Source of the DNA: Myxococcota bacterium
GTDB lineage: Bacteria; Myxococcota_A; UBA9160; UBA4427
Length of the DNA stretch: 64,000 nt
Direction: 5' to 3'
Assembly: GCA_028278345.1 (NCBI GenBank)
Contig: JANQEL010000220.1
Coordinates: forward strand, 1-64,000
Below, piece by piece: positions 24,755 to 32,276 of this stretch (positions within the stretch are counted from its first letter, which is position 1; the number at the start of each line of letters is the position of its first letter). A model generated the notes under the pieces. It had not been told where the DNA came from. It saw only the letters and a program-made list of their open reading frames with translations, and did not search any database. The translations under genes were made by a program, and so were the position numbers.

Positions 24755-25279
24755 ATGAGTGAAACCCTGAAGGAAGTGCCCGCGCACGTCCAGGATTGGA
24801 TCGGCACGGAGCGCTACGAGGAAGAAGGCGAGTTCCCCGTCGAGCGCGGCTACATCTGGACCGCCTGCGCTTCGGTCGAAATGGGCAACCCCCTCTACTG
24901 GGACGACGAGGTCGCGGAGGAGATCGCTGGCGGCATCATCGCCCCGCCCACCATGATCTCCACCTGGTTCCGCCCGCATCACTGGGCGCCCGGTCGCACG
25001 AAGCAGGCGCTGCCGCTGCAGATCCACTTCGACCTCAAGGAAGAGCTGGATCTGCCGGAAGCGATCATGAGCGATTACACGGTGACCTTCGGCGAACCCG
25101 TTCGCCCCGGCGACCGCCTGCGCACCGCGCAGATCCTCAGGTCCCTATCCGACCCCAAGACGACGAAGCTCGGCACCGGCCGCTTCTGGTTGATCGACGT
25201 CGTCTACCACAACCAGAACGACGAATACGTCGGCACGGAGGCCTACACGGGCTTCGGCTATCGGAGGCATGCAAAATGA
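24755..25279 (+). CDS. FAS1-like/MaoC-N hot-dog hydratase subunit
   Basis: This 174-residue hot-dog-fold protein starts at ATG 24755, eight bases after AAGGAG. The N-terminal MaoC dehydratase pattern is visible: VERGYIWTACASVEMGNPLY, IIAPPTMISTWF, then FGEPVRPGDRL. It lacks the DxxxxH hydratase motif, which sits in the next gene, so the two probably form a heteromeric enoyl-CoA hydratase as in ChsH1/ChsH2. Its stop overlaps the next start (ATGA). It follows the racemase gene by 34 bases. Confidence 0.85.
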   Translation: MSETLKEVPAHVQDWIGTERYEEEGEFPVERGYIWTACASVEMGNPLYWDDEVAEEIAGGIIAPPTMISTWFRPHHWAPGRTKQALPLQIHFDLKEELDLPEAIMSDYTVTFGEPVRPGDRLRTAQILRSLSDPKTTKLGTGRFWLIDVVYHNQNDEYVGTEAYTGFGYRRHAK

Positions 25280-25773
25280 GCGCGGCAACAGATCTCTCGA
25301 CCACGTCCGTGACATCCGCCCAGGTGAAGGCCGGCGACAACCTTCCCGAGTTCGCCTACGACGTCACCGCCACGACGGTGATCCTCGGCGCGCTCTCGAC
25401 GCGCGACTGGCGGCCGATGCACCACGACCGCGACTTCGCGATCCATCGCAACGGCACCAAGGACATCTTCCTCAACACGCCCAACCAGTCGACCTGGTTC
25501 GAGCGCTACGTCACCGACTGGTCGGGGCCGAAGGGGCGCATCGGGAAGATGAAATTCCGCATGAAGGATTCCGTCTACCCCAACGACAAGATGGTCTTCC
25601 GCGGCACGGTGAGCGAAGTCGAGAAGGACGACGCCGGCTGCGATTGGGTGACCCTCGAAATCAACCTGAGCGTCGAAGGGAAGACGGTGACCGACTGCAC
25701 GGTGCGCATTGCCCTTCCCAGCGACGACGACGACAACCCGTGGTCCCGCAAGGGAGATCAGTGGAAGCCCTAG
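25276..25773 (+). CDS. MaoC-like hydratase catalytic subunit
   Basis: This 165-residue hot-dog protein carries the catalytic hydratase-2 motif, with Asp and His five residues apart in LSTRDWRPMHHDRDFA. It is coupled by a four-base overlap to the preceding hot-dog gene. The two halves together resemble a full double hot-dog (R)-specific enoyl-CoA hydratase. The acidic stretch SDDDDNP near the end is distinctive. The expected reaction is hydration of a bulky enoyl-CoA made by the neighbouring acyl-CoA dehydrogenases. Confidence 0.87.
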   Translation: MSAATDLSTTSVTSAQVKAGDNLPEFAYDVTATTVILGALSTRDWRPMHHDRDFAIHRNGTKDIFLNTPNQSTWFERYVTDWSGPKGRIGKMKFRMKDSVYPNDKMVFRGTVSEVEKDDAGCDWVTLEINLSVEGKTVTDCTVRIALPSDDDDNPWSRKGDQWKP

Positions 25774-25842
25774 CCCTGATCTCCGTCGACCACTCGAACC
25801 CACCTCCCACCTCTCATCAGAGATAGAACGAGGAACGAAGCC

Positions 25843-26958
25843 ATGAATCTCGATTTCACCGAAGAACAGGAAATGCTGCGCGGCACCGTCCAGGGCGTGC
25901 TCGGCGAACACGCCCCCCTCGACGTCGTGCGCGCGATGGAAGACGACCCGAAGGGCTATCCCGACGAACTCTGGAAGCAGTTCGCCGAGCTCGGCCTCAC
26001 GGGCATCGTGATCCCCGAGGAGTACGGCGGTAGCGACATGGGGATGATCGAAGCGGCCATCACCTATGAAGAGCTCGGCCGCGCGCTCGCGCCGACGCCG
26101 CACTTCCACAGCGCCTTCCTCTCGGCGAAGATCCTGCTCGCGAGTGGTAGCGACGACCAGAAGAGCGAGTGGCTGCCCAAGATCGCGGCCGGCGATGCCG
26201 TCCTCACCCCCGCCTGGATCGAGCAGGGCAACGGCTTCGGGCCGAAGGGCGTGCAGATGCGCGCCGAGGTGAAGGGCGACAACGTCGTGCTCAACGGCAC
26301 GAAGATGCACGTGCACTTCGCGAGCGCCGCCGAGCGACTCGTCGTGCTGGCCCGCACGGGGGATGCGGACGACGCGGTCTCGCTCTTCCTCGTCGACCCG
26401 AACGCGAAGGGCATCAAGCTCACGCAGCTGATGAGCCTGGCATCGGACACCCAGTACCGCGTCGACTTCGATGGCGTCGAAGTGCCCGCCTCCGACAAGA
26501 TCGGCGACTGGGCCAGCTGGGAGGCCGCGATGATGGACGGCGTGATCCTGCTCGCCGCGATCGCGGTCGGTGGTTCGCAGCAGGCCCTCGACATCACCTG
26601 CGAGTTCGCAAAGGAGCGCGAGCAGTTCGACAAGCCGCTCGCAGCCTTCCAGGCGATCTCCCACTACCTCGCCGACGCATCGACCAACGTCGCCGGTGCG
26701 CGGACGTTGATGTACGAAGCCGCCTGGGCGAGTGCAACCGATCGCCCGACCGATCGCCTGGCCCCGATGTCGAAGCTCTTCGCCTGCCAGACCTATCGCG
26801 ACCTCACCGCGATGGCCGAGCAGGTGTGGGGCGGCGTCGGCTTCACGGTCGAGTACGACATCCAGCTCTACTTCCGCCGCGCCAAGCAGCTGCAGATCAG
26901 CTGGTGGGATACCGCCTACCTCGAAGAGAAGGTGGCGAGCGCCGTCCTCGACGATTGA
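25843..26958 (+). CDS. acyl-CoA dehydrogenase, short FadE-type subunit
   Basis: This 371-residue acyl-CoA dehydrogenase starts MNLDFTEEQEMLRGTVQGVL. The middle flavin signature is diverged (TPAWIEQGNGFGPKGVQMRA rather than the YTEPxxGSD form). The C-terminus reads QVWGGVGFTVEYDIQLYFRR, as in small subunits of heterotetrameric FadE enzymes for steroid side chains. It therefore probably pairs with another dehydrogenase, for example the 22223 product. It is cotranscribed with the hydratases, SRPBCC and DUF1214 genes. Confidence 0.88.
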   Translation: MNLDFTEEQEMLRGTVQGVLGEHAPLDVVRAMEDDPKGYPDELWKQFAELGLTGIVIPEEYGGSDMGMIEAAITYEELGRALAPTPHFHSAFLSAKILLASGSDDQKSEWLPKIAAGDAVLTPAWIEQGNGFGPKGVQMRAEVKGDNVVLNGTKMHVHFASAAERLVVLARTGDADDAVSLFLVDPNAKGIKLTQLMSLASDTQYRVDFDGVEVPASDKIGDWASWEAAMMDGVILLAAIAVGGSQQALDITCEFAKEREQFDKPLAAFQAISHYLADASTNVAGARTLMYEAAWASATDRPTDRLAPMSKLFACQTYRDLTAMAEQVWGGVGFTVEYDIQLYFRRAKQLQISWWDTAYLEEKVASAVLDD

Positions 26959-26997
26959 TTCCCCGCGCTGCGCTTCGCCGCAGCCAAGGAGACCCCC

Positions 26998-27420
26998 ATG
27001 ATCGAAGTTTCCGTCACCCGCGATTCGGATCTCGACGCCGAGACCGTCTACGAACTGCTCGCCGACTTCGGCAACACGAGTTGGATGAAGGGCGTCACCA
27101 AGACCGAGGTCGAAGGCGATGGCGTCGGCATGATCCGCTACATCTACGCCAGCGCAGACGGTCCGCCCGTGCACGAGAAGATGACCGAGCGCGACGATCT
27201 CGCGCGCAAGGTCAGCTACGTGATCGACGAAGGCAATCCGCTTCCCGTCGAGAACTACGCCGCCTATGTCCAGGTGAGCGAAGTGGGTGACGGCTGCCAG
27301 ATCGAGTGGGGTTGCACCTGCGACGCGAAGGGCGTCGACGAGGCCAGCGCGAAGAGCACGGTCGAAGGCATGTACGGCGTGCTGATCGACTGGGTGCTCG
27401 AGGGCGCCGCCAACAGCTAG
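26998..27420 (+). CDS. SRPBCC (START-like) ligand-binding protein
   Basis: This 140-residue protein with START-like fold starts MIEVSVTRDSDLDAETVYEL, with AAGGAGA just upstream. The helix-grip pattern is clear: FGNTSWMKGVTKTEVEGDG, TERDDLARKVSYVIDEGNPL and the long C-terminal helix ending in GAANS. Such proteins bind hydrophobic ligands such as polyketides, lipids or sterols, or act as aromatase/cyclases. In this operon a carrier for the hydrophobic substrate is plausible. No catalytic residue is identifiable. Confidence 0.85.
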   Translation: MIEVSVTRDSDLDAETVYELLADFGNTSWMKGVTKTEVEGDGVGMIRYIYASADGPPVHEKMTERDDLARKVSYVIDEGNPLPVENYAAYVQVSEVGDGCQIEWGCTCDAKGVDEASAKSTVEGMYGVLIDWVLEGAANS

Positions 27421-27454
27421 TTCCCCAACGCGTGCATACGAGGAGGTGCCATCC

Positions 27455-28543
27455 ATGTCGAACGATTCGGAGAAGCGCATCCTCGACGGCACGAGTTGGG
27501 CGGAGTTCTGCGACACGCTGAAGAGCGCCGGCGAGGTCGTGCTTCGCGACACCTCGCCGATGGACGCCTTCGAGCGCGCGGAGGGCTTCCGCTACCTCTC
27601 GCGCCTGACGCGCGTGGCCCTCGAGTCGTACATCGAGTTCGCGGATCCGAAGTTCCCCGTCCTGCGTCGCCCCGCCCACGAGACGGTGAAGATCGGCGCC
27701 GACAACCCGGACAACCACTACCAGAGCGCCGCCATCTCGGGCGCCCACGAGTACGTGATCCGCGGCCAGCGCAACACCGTGCACTACCTCGGCATGGGGA
27801 CCTACGTGGGCAACTACGGCTCGGGCGGTCGCATGGGCCAGAGCGGCTACATCGAGGGCATCGATCTCGAATACGGCGAAGACGGCGGCTTCGAGATCCT
27901 GCTCTCGTGCGAGAAGCCGGCGTCTGGCAATTGGCTCCCGATGGAACCCGATACGTCCTCGCTGATCGTGCGGCAGACCTATCAGGATCGCGCGAACGAG
28001 CAGATCGCCGACATCACGATCGAACGCGTGGGCGGTGAGGGCGCGCTCCCGATCACCGCCGCCCACGTCGACGAGGGGCTCGCCGCCGCGGCGGCCTACG
28101 TGCGCGGCACCGCGAACCTCTTCACCGATTGGACCGAGAGCTTCGCGAAATACCCCAACGAACTTCGCCTGCTCGATCCGAGCATCGCGACCGCGGCCCA
28201 CGGCGATCCCAACATCTGCTACTTCCACGGCTATTGGGAGCTCGAGCCGGGGCAGGCCCTCGAGATCGAGGCGGCCCCACCCGAGTGCGACTACTGGAAC
28301 TTCCAGCTCAACAACTACTGGATGGAAAGCCTCGACTACCGCTACCACCGCATCGACGTGAACCATCACGGCGCGCGCCAGGAAGACGATGGGCGGGTGG
28401 TCATCATCGTCGCCGCGACCGATCCCGGGCGCGGCAACTGGATCGACACCGCGGGGCACGAGCGCGGCACGATGTGCCTGCGCTGGATCCGGGCCGACCA
28501 TCATCCCCAGCCCGTCTGCCGGGTGATCGACCTGCCCGGCTGA
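27455..28543 (+). CDS. DUF1214 domain protein (paralogue A)
   Basis: This 362-residue protein starts at ATG 27455 with AGGAGG eight bases upstream; GTG 27446 is too close to that site. The N-terminal segment (SWAEFCDTLKSAGE, RAEGFRYLSRLTR) and the C-terminal DUF1214 domain (YWNFQLNNYWMESLDYRY, DPGRGNWIDTAGHERGT) are shared with two other proteins in this window, at 41190 and 43867. The biochemical role of DUF1214 is unknown. It closes the racemase-hydratase-dehydrogenase operon, which points to a function in the same catabolic path. It has no signal peptide. Confidence 0.85.
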   Translation: MSNDSEKRILDGTSWAEFCDTLKSAGEVVLRDTSPMDAFERAEGFRYLSRLTRVALESYIEFADPKFPVLRRPAHETVKIGADNPDNHYQSAAISGAHEYVIRGQRNTVHYLGMGTYVGNYGSGGRMGQSGYIEGIDLEYGEDGGFEILLSCEKPASGNWLPMEPDTSSLIVRQTYQDRANEQIADITIERVGGEGALPITAAHVDEGLAAAAAYVRGTANLFTDWTESFAKYPNELRLLDPSIATAAHGDPNICYFHGYWELEPGQALEIEAAPPECDYWNFQLNNYWMESLDYRYHRIDVNHHGARQEDDGRVVIIVAATDPGRGNWIDTAGHERGTMCLRWIRADHHPQPVCRVIDLPG

Positions 28544-28567
28544 ACGCATCCCCGCCCCCGGGATCCG

Positions 28568-28592
28568 TAACCCATTGAGTTCCATGGGGTTA
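28568..28592. promoter_or_regulatory. candidate operator upstream of the TetR/MtmB-like operon
   Basis: An imperfect inverted repeat, TAACCCAT (28568-28575) and ATGGGGTTA (28584-28592, one extra G), lies 48 bases before the TetR ATG. Its size and place fit an autoregulatory TetR site. Confidence 0.4.
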
Positions 28593-28639
28593 TTGCGTCT
28601 GGAAATCGGAATCTCACACGACTAGAATCGCGATTACCC

Positions 28640-29320
28640 ATGACGCCCCCCCGATCGTCACGCAGCAATCGCCGACGCACCGCCTCCCCGCTCCAGCGGC
28701 GGGTGCAGGAAGGGCGCGAGTCCGTCTATCGCGAGGCGATCCGCACGGCCGCCGAACGCGTCTTCGCCGAGAAGGGCGCCGGCGCTTCGCACATGCGCGA
28801 GATCGCCTCCGAAGCCGGCGTCTCCCTCGCGACCCTCTACGGCGTGATCGACGGCAAGAAGTCGCTGCTTGCCGCGATCCACGCCGACCGCATGCGCGAC
28901 TTCTACGAGTGCATTCGCGAAGCGCGCGACTCGCGGGAGGAGACTCTCGCGAGTCACCTCGCCGTCTTGCGCGAAGGCGCTCGCTACTTCCTCGAGCGTC
29001 CGAACTTCCTTCGCATGTGCTGCCGTGACGGCTACGGCTGGGCGACCGGCGCATCGGCTGGGGCCGAAGAGGCCGAGCTCTGGGAAGAAGGAGCATCGAT
29101 CCCGCGCGAACTCTTCGAGCGCGGTATCGCGGAAGGCCTCTACGTCGACGAAGACCCCGACCTGTTGGTGCGCAAGATGCTCGCCCTCAAGCAGGTCGAG
29201 CTCACCCATTGGGTCGACCACGGCATGACGGTTCCCCACGACGAGATCTTCGAACGTCTCGAGAGTCAATTCATTCGCGCGTTCACCCTTTCCGGAGGAC
29301 ACCAGCATGAATCGAAGTGA
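28640..29320 (+). CDS. TetR/AcrR-family transcriptional regulator
   Basis: This 226-residue regulator has a basic N-terminal extension (PPRSSRSNRRRTASPLQRR) and a TetR HTH domain at about 33-80: AIRTAAERVFAEKGA, then MREIASEAGVSLATLYGVID. A ligand-binding helical domain follows. It overlaps the start of the thymidylate-synthase-fold gene by 14 bases, so it is cotranscribed with the MtmB-like methyltransferase genes and is their likely regulator. An inverted repeat at 28568-28592 is the probable site. The ligand may be the methylated substrate. Confidence 0.9.
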   Translation: MTPPRSSRSNRRRTASPLQRRVQEGRESVYREAIRTAAERVFAEKGAGASHMREIASEAGVSLATLYGVIDGKKSLLAAIHADRMRDFYECIREARDSREETLASHLAVLREGARYFLERPNFLRMCCRDGYGWATGASAGAEEAELWEEGASIPRELFERGIAEGLYVDEDPDLLVRKMLALKQVELTHWVDHGMTVPHDEIFERLESQFIRAFTLSGGHQHESK

Positions 29321-30194
29321 AATCCCGGAGCGCAAGGTCTTCCTCTCGCGCAAGACCTCATTCCCGATCTACGCCAAAGACGTCGGCGACAGCTGGCTGC
29401 AGCTGCTGAACCTGGCGTTGCGCATTGGGACGGACAAGACGACGCCAGCGGGGCCGTGCGCGGAAGCGCTGAACACCATGGTGACGATCGGGCTGCCCGT
29501 GATCGCCGAAGACCTCGAAGTCGAGGTCACGCCACCCGAGGACTTCCCCGAGTTCCTCGCCTTCGATCGCGACGAGTTCGAGGGCCGCTACGCCGCCGTC
29601 CCGACCCCCGACTTCGCGCGCCTCGCTCGCGAACTCGAAGCGGGCGGCATGGCGATGCTCAGCGCGGATGAACTGCGCAAGCTCGTAGTTTCGAACGCGC
29701 TGGTCTCGGGCGCATTCAACGTCGTCGAAGGAAGCCTGTACGGCTCATACGTCCTCGGCGGCGTGAACCTCTTTGCCGACTGGCCGGTCGTCGCGCTTTC
29801 GCTGATCCGCGTGCAGCGCGAACTCGCGGCCCGGATCGGCATCCAGGCCGGTGCTGCGACCTTCGTCGTCCACGCGGCACAGCTCTTCGCGAGCGATTGG
29901 GCCCGATCGGAAGAGTTGCTCTCGCAACACTTCAAGCGCCCCCTTCCCCTTCAGGTCGACCACTCGGGCGTCTTCCTCTTCGGCAGCGACAAGGGACGCG
30001 CGCGCGGCATGCTGCTCGACCACAACGCGTCGGACATCTTCTGGGAAGACGCGTTCGCGGATGCGCAGCAGCTCTCCTGGTACATCGTCGACGCGATGCC
30101 GTGGCTGCTGCCCCAACACATCCGCTACGTGGGCCAGGAGTGCGCGGCCCTCATGCACGCGATGCGCGCAGAGGAATGTTATCTGCAGGGCTGA
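29307..30194 (+). CDS. thymidylate-synthase-fold protein without catalytic Cys (predicted)
   Basis: This 295-residue protein is assigned by pattern only. DSWLQLLNLALRIG near residue 27 resembles the thymidylate synthase N-terminal helix. VNLFADWPVVALSLIRVQRE followed by IGIQAGAATFVVHAAQLF aligns with the DVFLGLPFNIASY...GLEVGELVFTGGDVHIY region of ThyA. The PCH active-site Cys has no counterpart (the region reads SNALVSGAFNVVEG), so dTMP synthesis is unlikely. GGAGG lies nine bases before ATG 29307. Its place between TetR and MtmB/corrinoid genes suggests a folate- or methyl-handling role, which is inference. A structure prediction would settle the fold. Confidence 0.55.
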   Translation: MNRSEIPERKVFLSRKTSFPIYAKDVGDSWLQLLNLALRIGTDKTTPAGPCAEALNTMVTIGLPVIAEDLEVEVTPPEDFPEFLAFDRDEFEGRYAAVPTPDFARLARELEAGGMAMLSADELRKLVVSNALVSGAFNVVEGSLYGSYVLGGVNLFADWPVVALSLIRVQRELAARIGIQAGAATFVVHAAQLFASDWARSEELLSQHFKRPLPLQVDHSGVFLFGSDKGRARGMLLDHNASDIFWEDAFADAQQLSWYIVDAMPWLLPQHIRYVGQECAALMHAMRAEECYLQG

Positions 30195-30239
30195 ACCAAC
30201 CAGCGGGTGCGTGCGAACGCACTTCGTGGAGGAAGCGAA

Positions 30240-31598
30240 ATGGGAAAGCTCCTGTGGGAGGCGATCCACCGCTCGGGCACCGGCCAGATCATGTCGGAGG
30301 AGAAGTTCGAAACCGAGTTCTTCCCGAACACCCTGGAAGAGATCCGCAAGCGTCACCAGATCGAGGCGGATCCCGACGAACCGGTGATGACCGACCCCGA
30401 CGTGGCCGACGCGCTGTTTCGCGCGGGCCTCGACTATCTGCTCGAGGTCGGGCTCTACTGCAAGGACACGAAGCGCATCGTGCGCTTCACCGAGGAGGAG
30501 ATTCGCGAAGCCATCGCGACGGCGCGGCGCACGCTCACCTTCGGTTCCGGTCGCGAGACCTTCACCATCTCCCCCCGCGCCCCGGGCGACGGCCAGCATC
30601 CCTTCACCTGGTTTCCCGCCGGCGCGCTCACCAAGAACGTCGAGCTCTACAAGCTCCACGCCATGTCGGCCATGCAGGAGAACACCTGCGATGGCGTGAT
30701 CCCGATCCCGCTCCTCGGCGTAGGCGATCTGAAGAACATCCTCGACACCCCGACCCAGACCGTCGTGTGCCAGACCGAAGCGCGCATCATGAACGAAGCC
30801 GCGAGCTGGGCGGGCAAGCCGGGGCTCTTCTTCGGCATTCCCATGAGTGCGATGACGCCCCTGGCGCTGATGAGCACCTTCGGCCCGGGCATGTACACGA
30901 AGGAGAACTGCACCCTGCCCGTGCAGCTCCTGCAGGACATGCGGATCAACTACGACCGCTTCAACCTCTCGTTCTTCGCCCAGCAGCACGGCATCGAACC
31001 GTGGATGAGCAGCTCGCCTTCGCTCTACGGCTATCTCACCGGCCCCGAACAGGGGGCGATCGAGATCATCGCCCACACCCTGGGCATGCTCGCCTACTCG
31101 GGTGGGTCGCTGGTGCAGGCGATGAGCATGTCGATCCACGGCACCTACATCGGCAACGACATCAGCTGGTGCAACTCGGCGGCGGCGCTGGCGGCCGAGC
31201 GCAACCTCGGGCTTCCGTGGGTGAGCTTCGGCAGCACGGGGACGCCTGGCTCGTCGTTCTCCGACGAAGCCTGGTACGAGACCGCGATCGCGGTCATCAA
31301 TGCCTGCATCTCGGGCATGGAGGCGCTGTGGCTCGCGGGGGGCTCGACCGGCATCGAGTGCCGCTGGGCGGGAGAGATGGCGCGTGCCGCGGCGACGCTC
31401 TCACCGGAAGAAGGCGTTTCGATCATCAAGCAGATCCGCTCGCGCGAGTACGAGGCCACGCCCCCGGCCCAGGCCTTCGACAAGCTCTATGACACGTCGA
31501 CCCTGCAACCCAAGCAGGAGCTCGTCGACCAATACCGCAAGTTCACCCGGATCTTTCGAGACCTCGGCCTCGACTACCCGACGTGGCACGAAGCGTAG
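30240..31598 (+). CDS. MtmB-family methylamine:corrinoid methyltransferase homologue, non-pyrrolysine
   Basis: This 452-residue protein starts at ATG 30240, seven bases after GGAGG. It is collinear with methanogen monomethylamine methyltransferase MtmB: FRAGLDYLLEVGLYCKDTKR matches the FKAGFEMLLECGIYCTDTHR segment of MtmB, and YNGLMETG-like regions of other families are absent. MtmB proteins have pyrrolysine (amber codon) in AGRPGMGV-Pyl-GP. Here the aligned stretch is AGKPGLFFGIP, with Gly199 in place of pyrrolysine, and the frame has no internal TAG. It should transfer a methyl group from an unknown donor to the Co(I) corrinoid protein encoded next. Methylamine itself is unlikely to be the substrate. 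Confidence 0.88.
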   Translation: MGKLLWEAIHRSGTGQIMSEEKFETEFFPNTLEEIRKRHQIEADPDEPVMTDPDVADALFRAGLDYLLEVGLYCKDTKRIVRFTEEEIREAIATARRTLTFGSGRETFTISPRAPGDGQHPFTWFPAGALTKNVELYKLHAMSAMQENTCDGVIPIPLLGVGDLKNILDTPTQTVVCQTEARIMNEAASWAGKPGLFFGIPMSAMTPLALMSTFGPGMYTKENCTLPVQLLQDMRINYDRFNLSFFAQQHGIEPWMSSSPSLYGYLTGPEQGAIEIIAHTLGMLAYSGGSLVQAMSMSIHGTYIGNDISWCNSAAALAAERNLGLPWVSFGSTGTPGSSFSDEAWYETAIAVINACISGMEALWLAGGSTGIECRWAGEMARAAATLSPEEGVSIIKQIRSREYEATPPAQAFDKLYDTSTLQPKQELVDQYRKFTRIFRDLGLDYPTWHEA

Positions 31599-31621
31599 AA
31601 GCAGGAAAGGAAGCGAAAGCG

Positions 31622-32263
31622 ATGGCGACCATTGCCGACTTGCGACAGAAGGTCAGCGAAACCCAACCCGATCCGGCGACGGAACTGACGCGCGAGCTCC
31701 TGGCCGAAGGCCACGACCCGATGGAGATCCTCGAACAGGGCGTGATGAGCGGCTTGAACGACGTGGGCACGCGCTTCGCGGCCAAGAAGGCGATCGTGCT
31801 CGATCTCGTGCGCGCCGGTGTCACGGCGAAGCAGTGCATCCCCCTCATCGAAGAAGCGCTCCCGCGCGGCGAGACGCCGAAGAACAACAAGAAGGTCGTG
31901 CTCGGCACTCTGATGAGTCAGCACAACATCGGCAAGAACCTGGTCGGCACCCTGCTCTCGATCGGCGGCTTCGACGTGGTCGACATGGGCGAGAAGAACG
32001 CGCCGTGGGATTTCTACGAGATCGCCGAGCAGAACGGCGCCGACATGATCGCGGTGTCGGTCGTCTTCGCTCCCGCCCTAGAGAAGTTCACCGAACTGCT
32101 TCGCCTGCTCGACGAGATGGAGGTGCGCGACAAGTACCCCGTGATCGTCGGCGGCGGCGTCACGACGCAGAAGTGGGCCGACGAACAGGGTGCAGACGGT
32201 TGGGGTGCGCAGGCGAAGGACGGCGTGGATCTCGCGCGCAAGATCCTGAACGTGACGGCCTGA
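31622..32263 (+). CDS. corrinoid (B12)-binding methyltransferase protein, MtmC/MtbC-like
   Basis: This 213-residue protein has an N-terminal four-helix cap (about 1-90; EILEQGVMSGLNDVGTRFAA) and a Rossmann-like B12-binding domain. The lower axial His lies in LMSQHNIGKNL, and VIVGGGVTTQKWADEQGADG is the C-terminal binding region. The usual motif is D-x-H-x-x-G; here Asp is replaced by Ser (S-Q-H-N-I-G). It should accept the methyl group from the MtmB homologue. Start ATG 31622 follows GGAAAGGAAG; the frame upstream lies in the preceding gene. No reductive activase (RamA-like) gene is visible nearby. Confidence 0.9.
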   Translation: MATIADLRQKVSETQPDPATELTRELLAEGHDPMEILEQGVMSGLNDVGTRFAAKKAIVLDLVRAGVTAKQCIPLIEEALPRGETPKNNKKVVLGTLMSQHNIGKNLVGTLLSIGGFDVVDMGEKNAPWDFYEIAEQNGADMIAVSVVFAPALEKFTELLRLLDEMEVRDKYPVIVGGGVTTQKWADEQGADGWGAQAKDGVDLARKILNVTA

Positions 32264-32276
32264 GCCGCAACGGCCC

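Noticed and set aside
30240-31598. Possible pyrrolysine (amber) readthrough in the MtmB homologue
   Set aside because: The frame is open from start to stop without an internal TAG, so no readthrough is needed or possible.
32264-32276. Alkylsulfatase gene as part of the methyltransferase operon
   Set aside because: It is on the opposite strand and convergent with the corrinoid gene, with only 13 bases between the stops.
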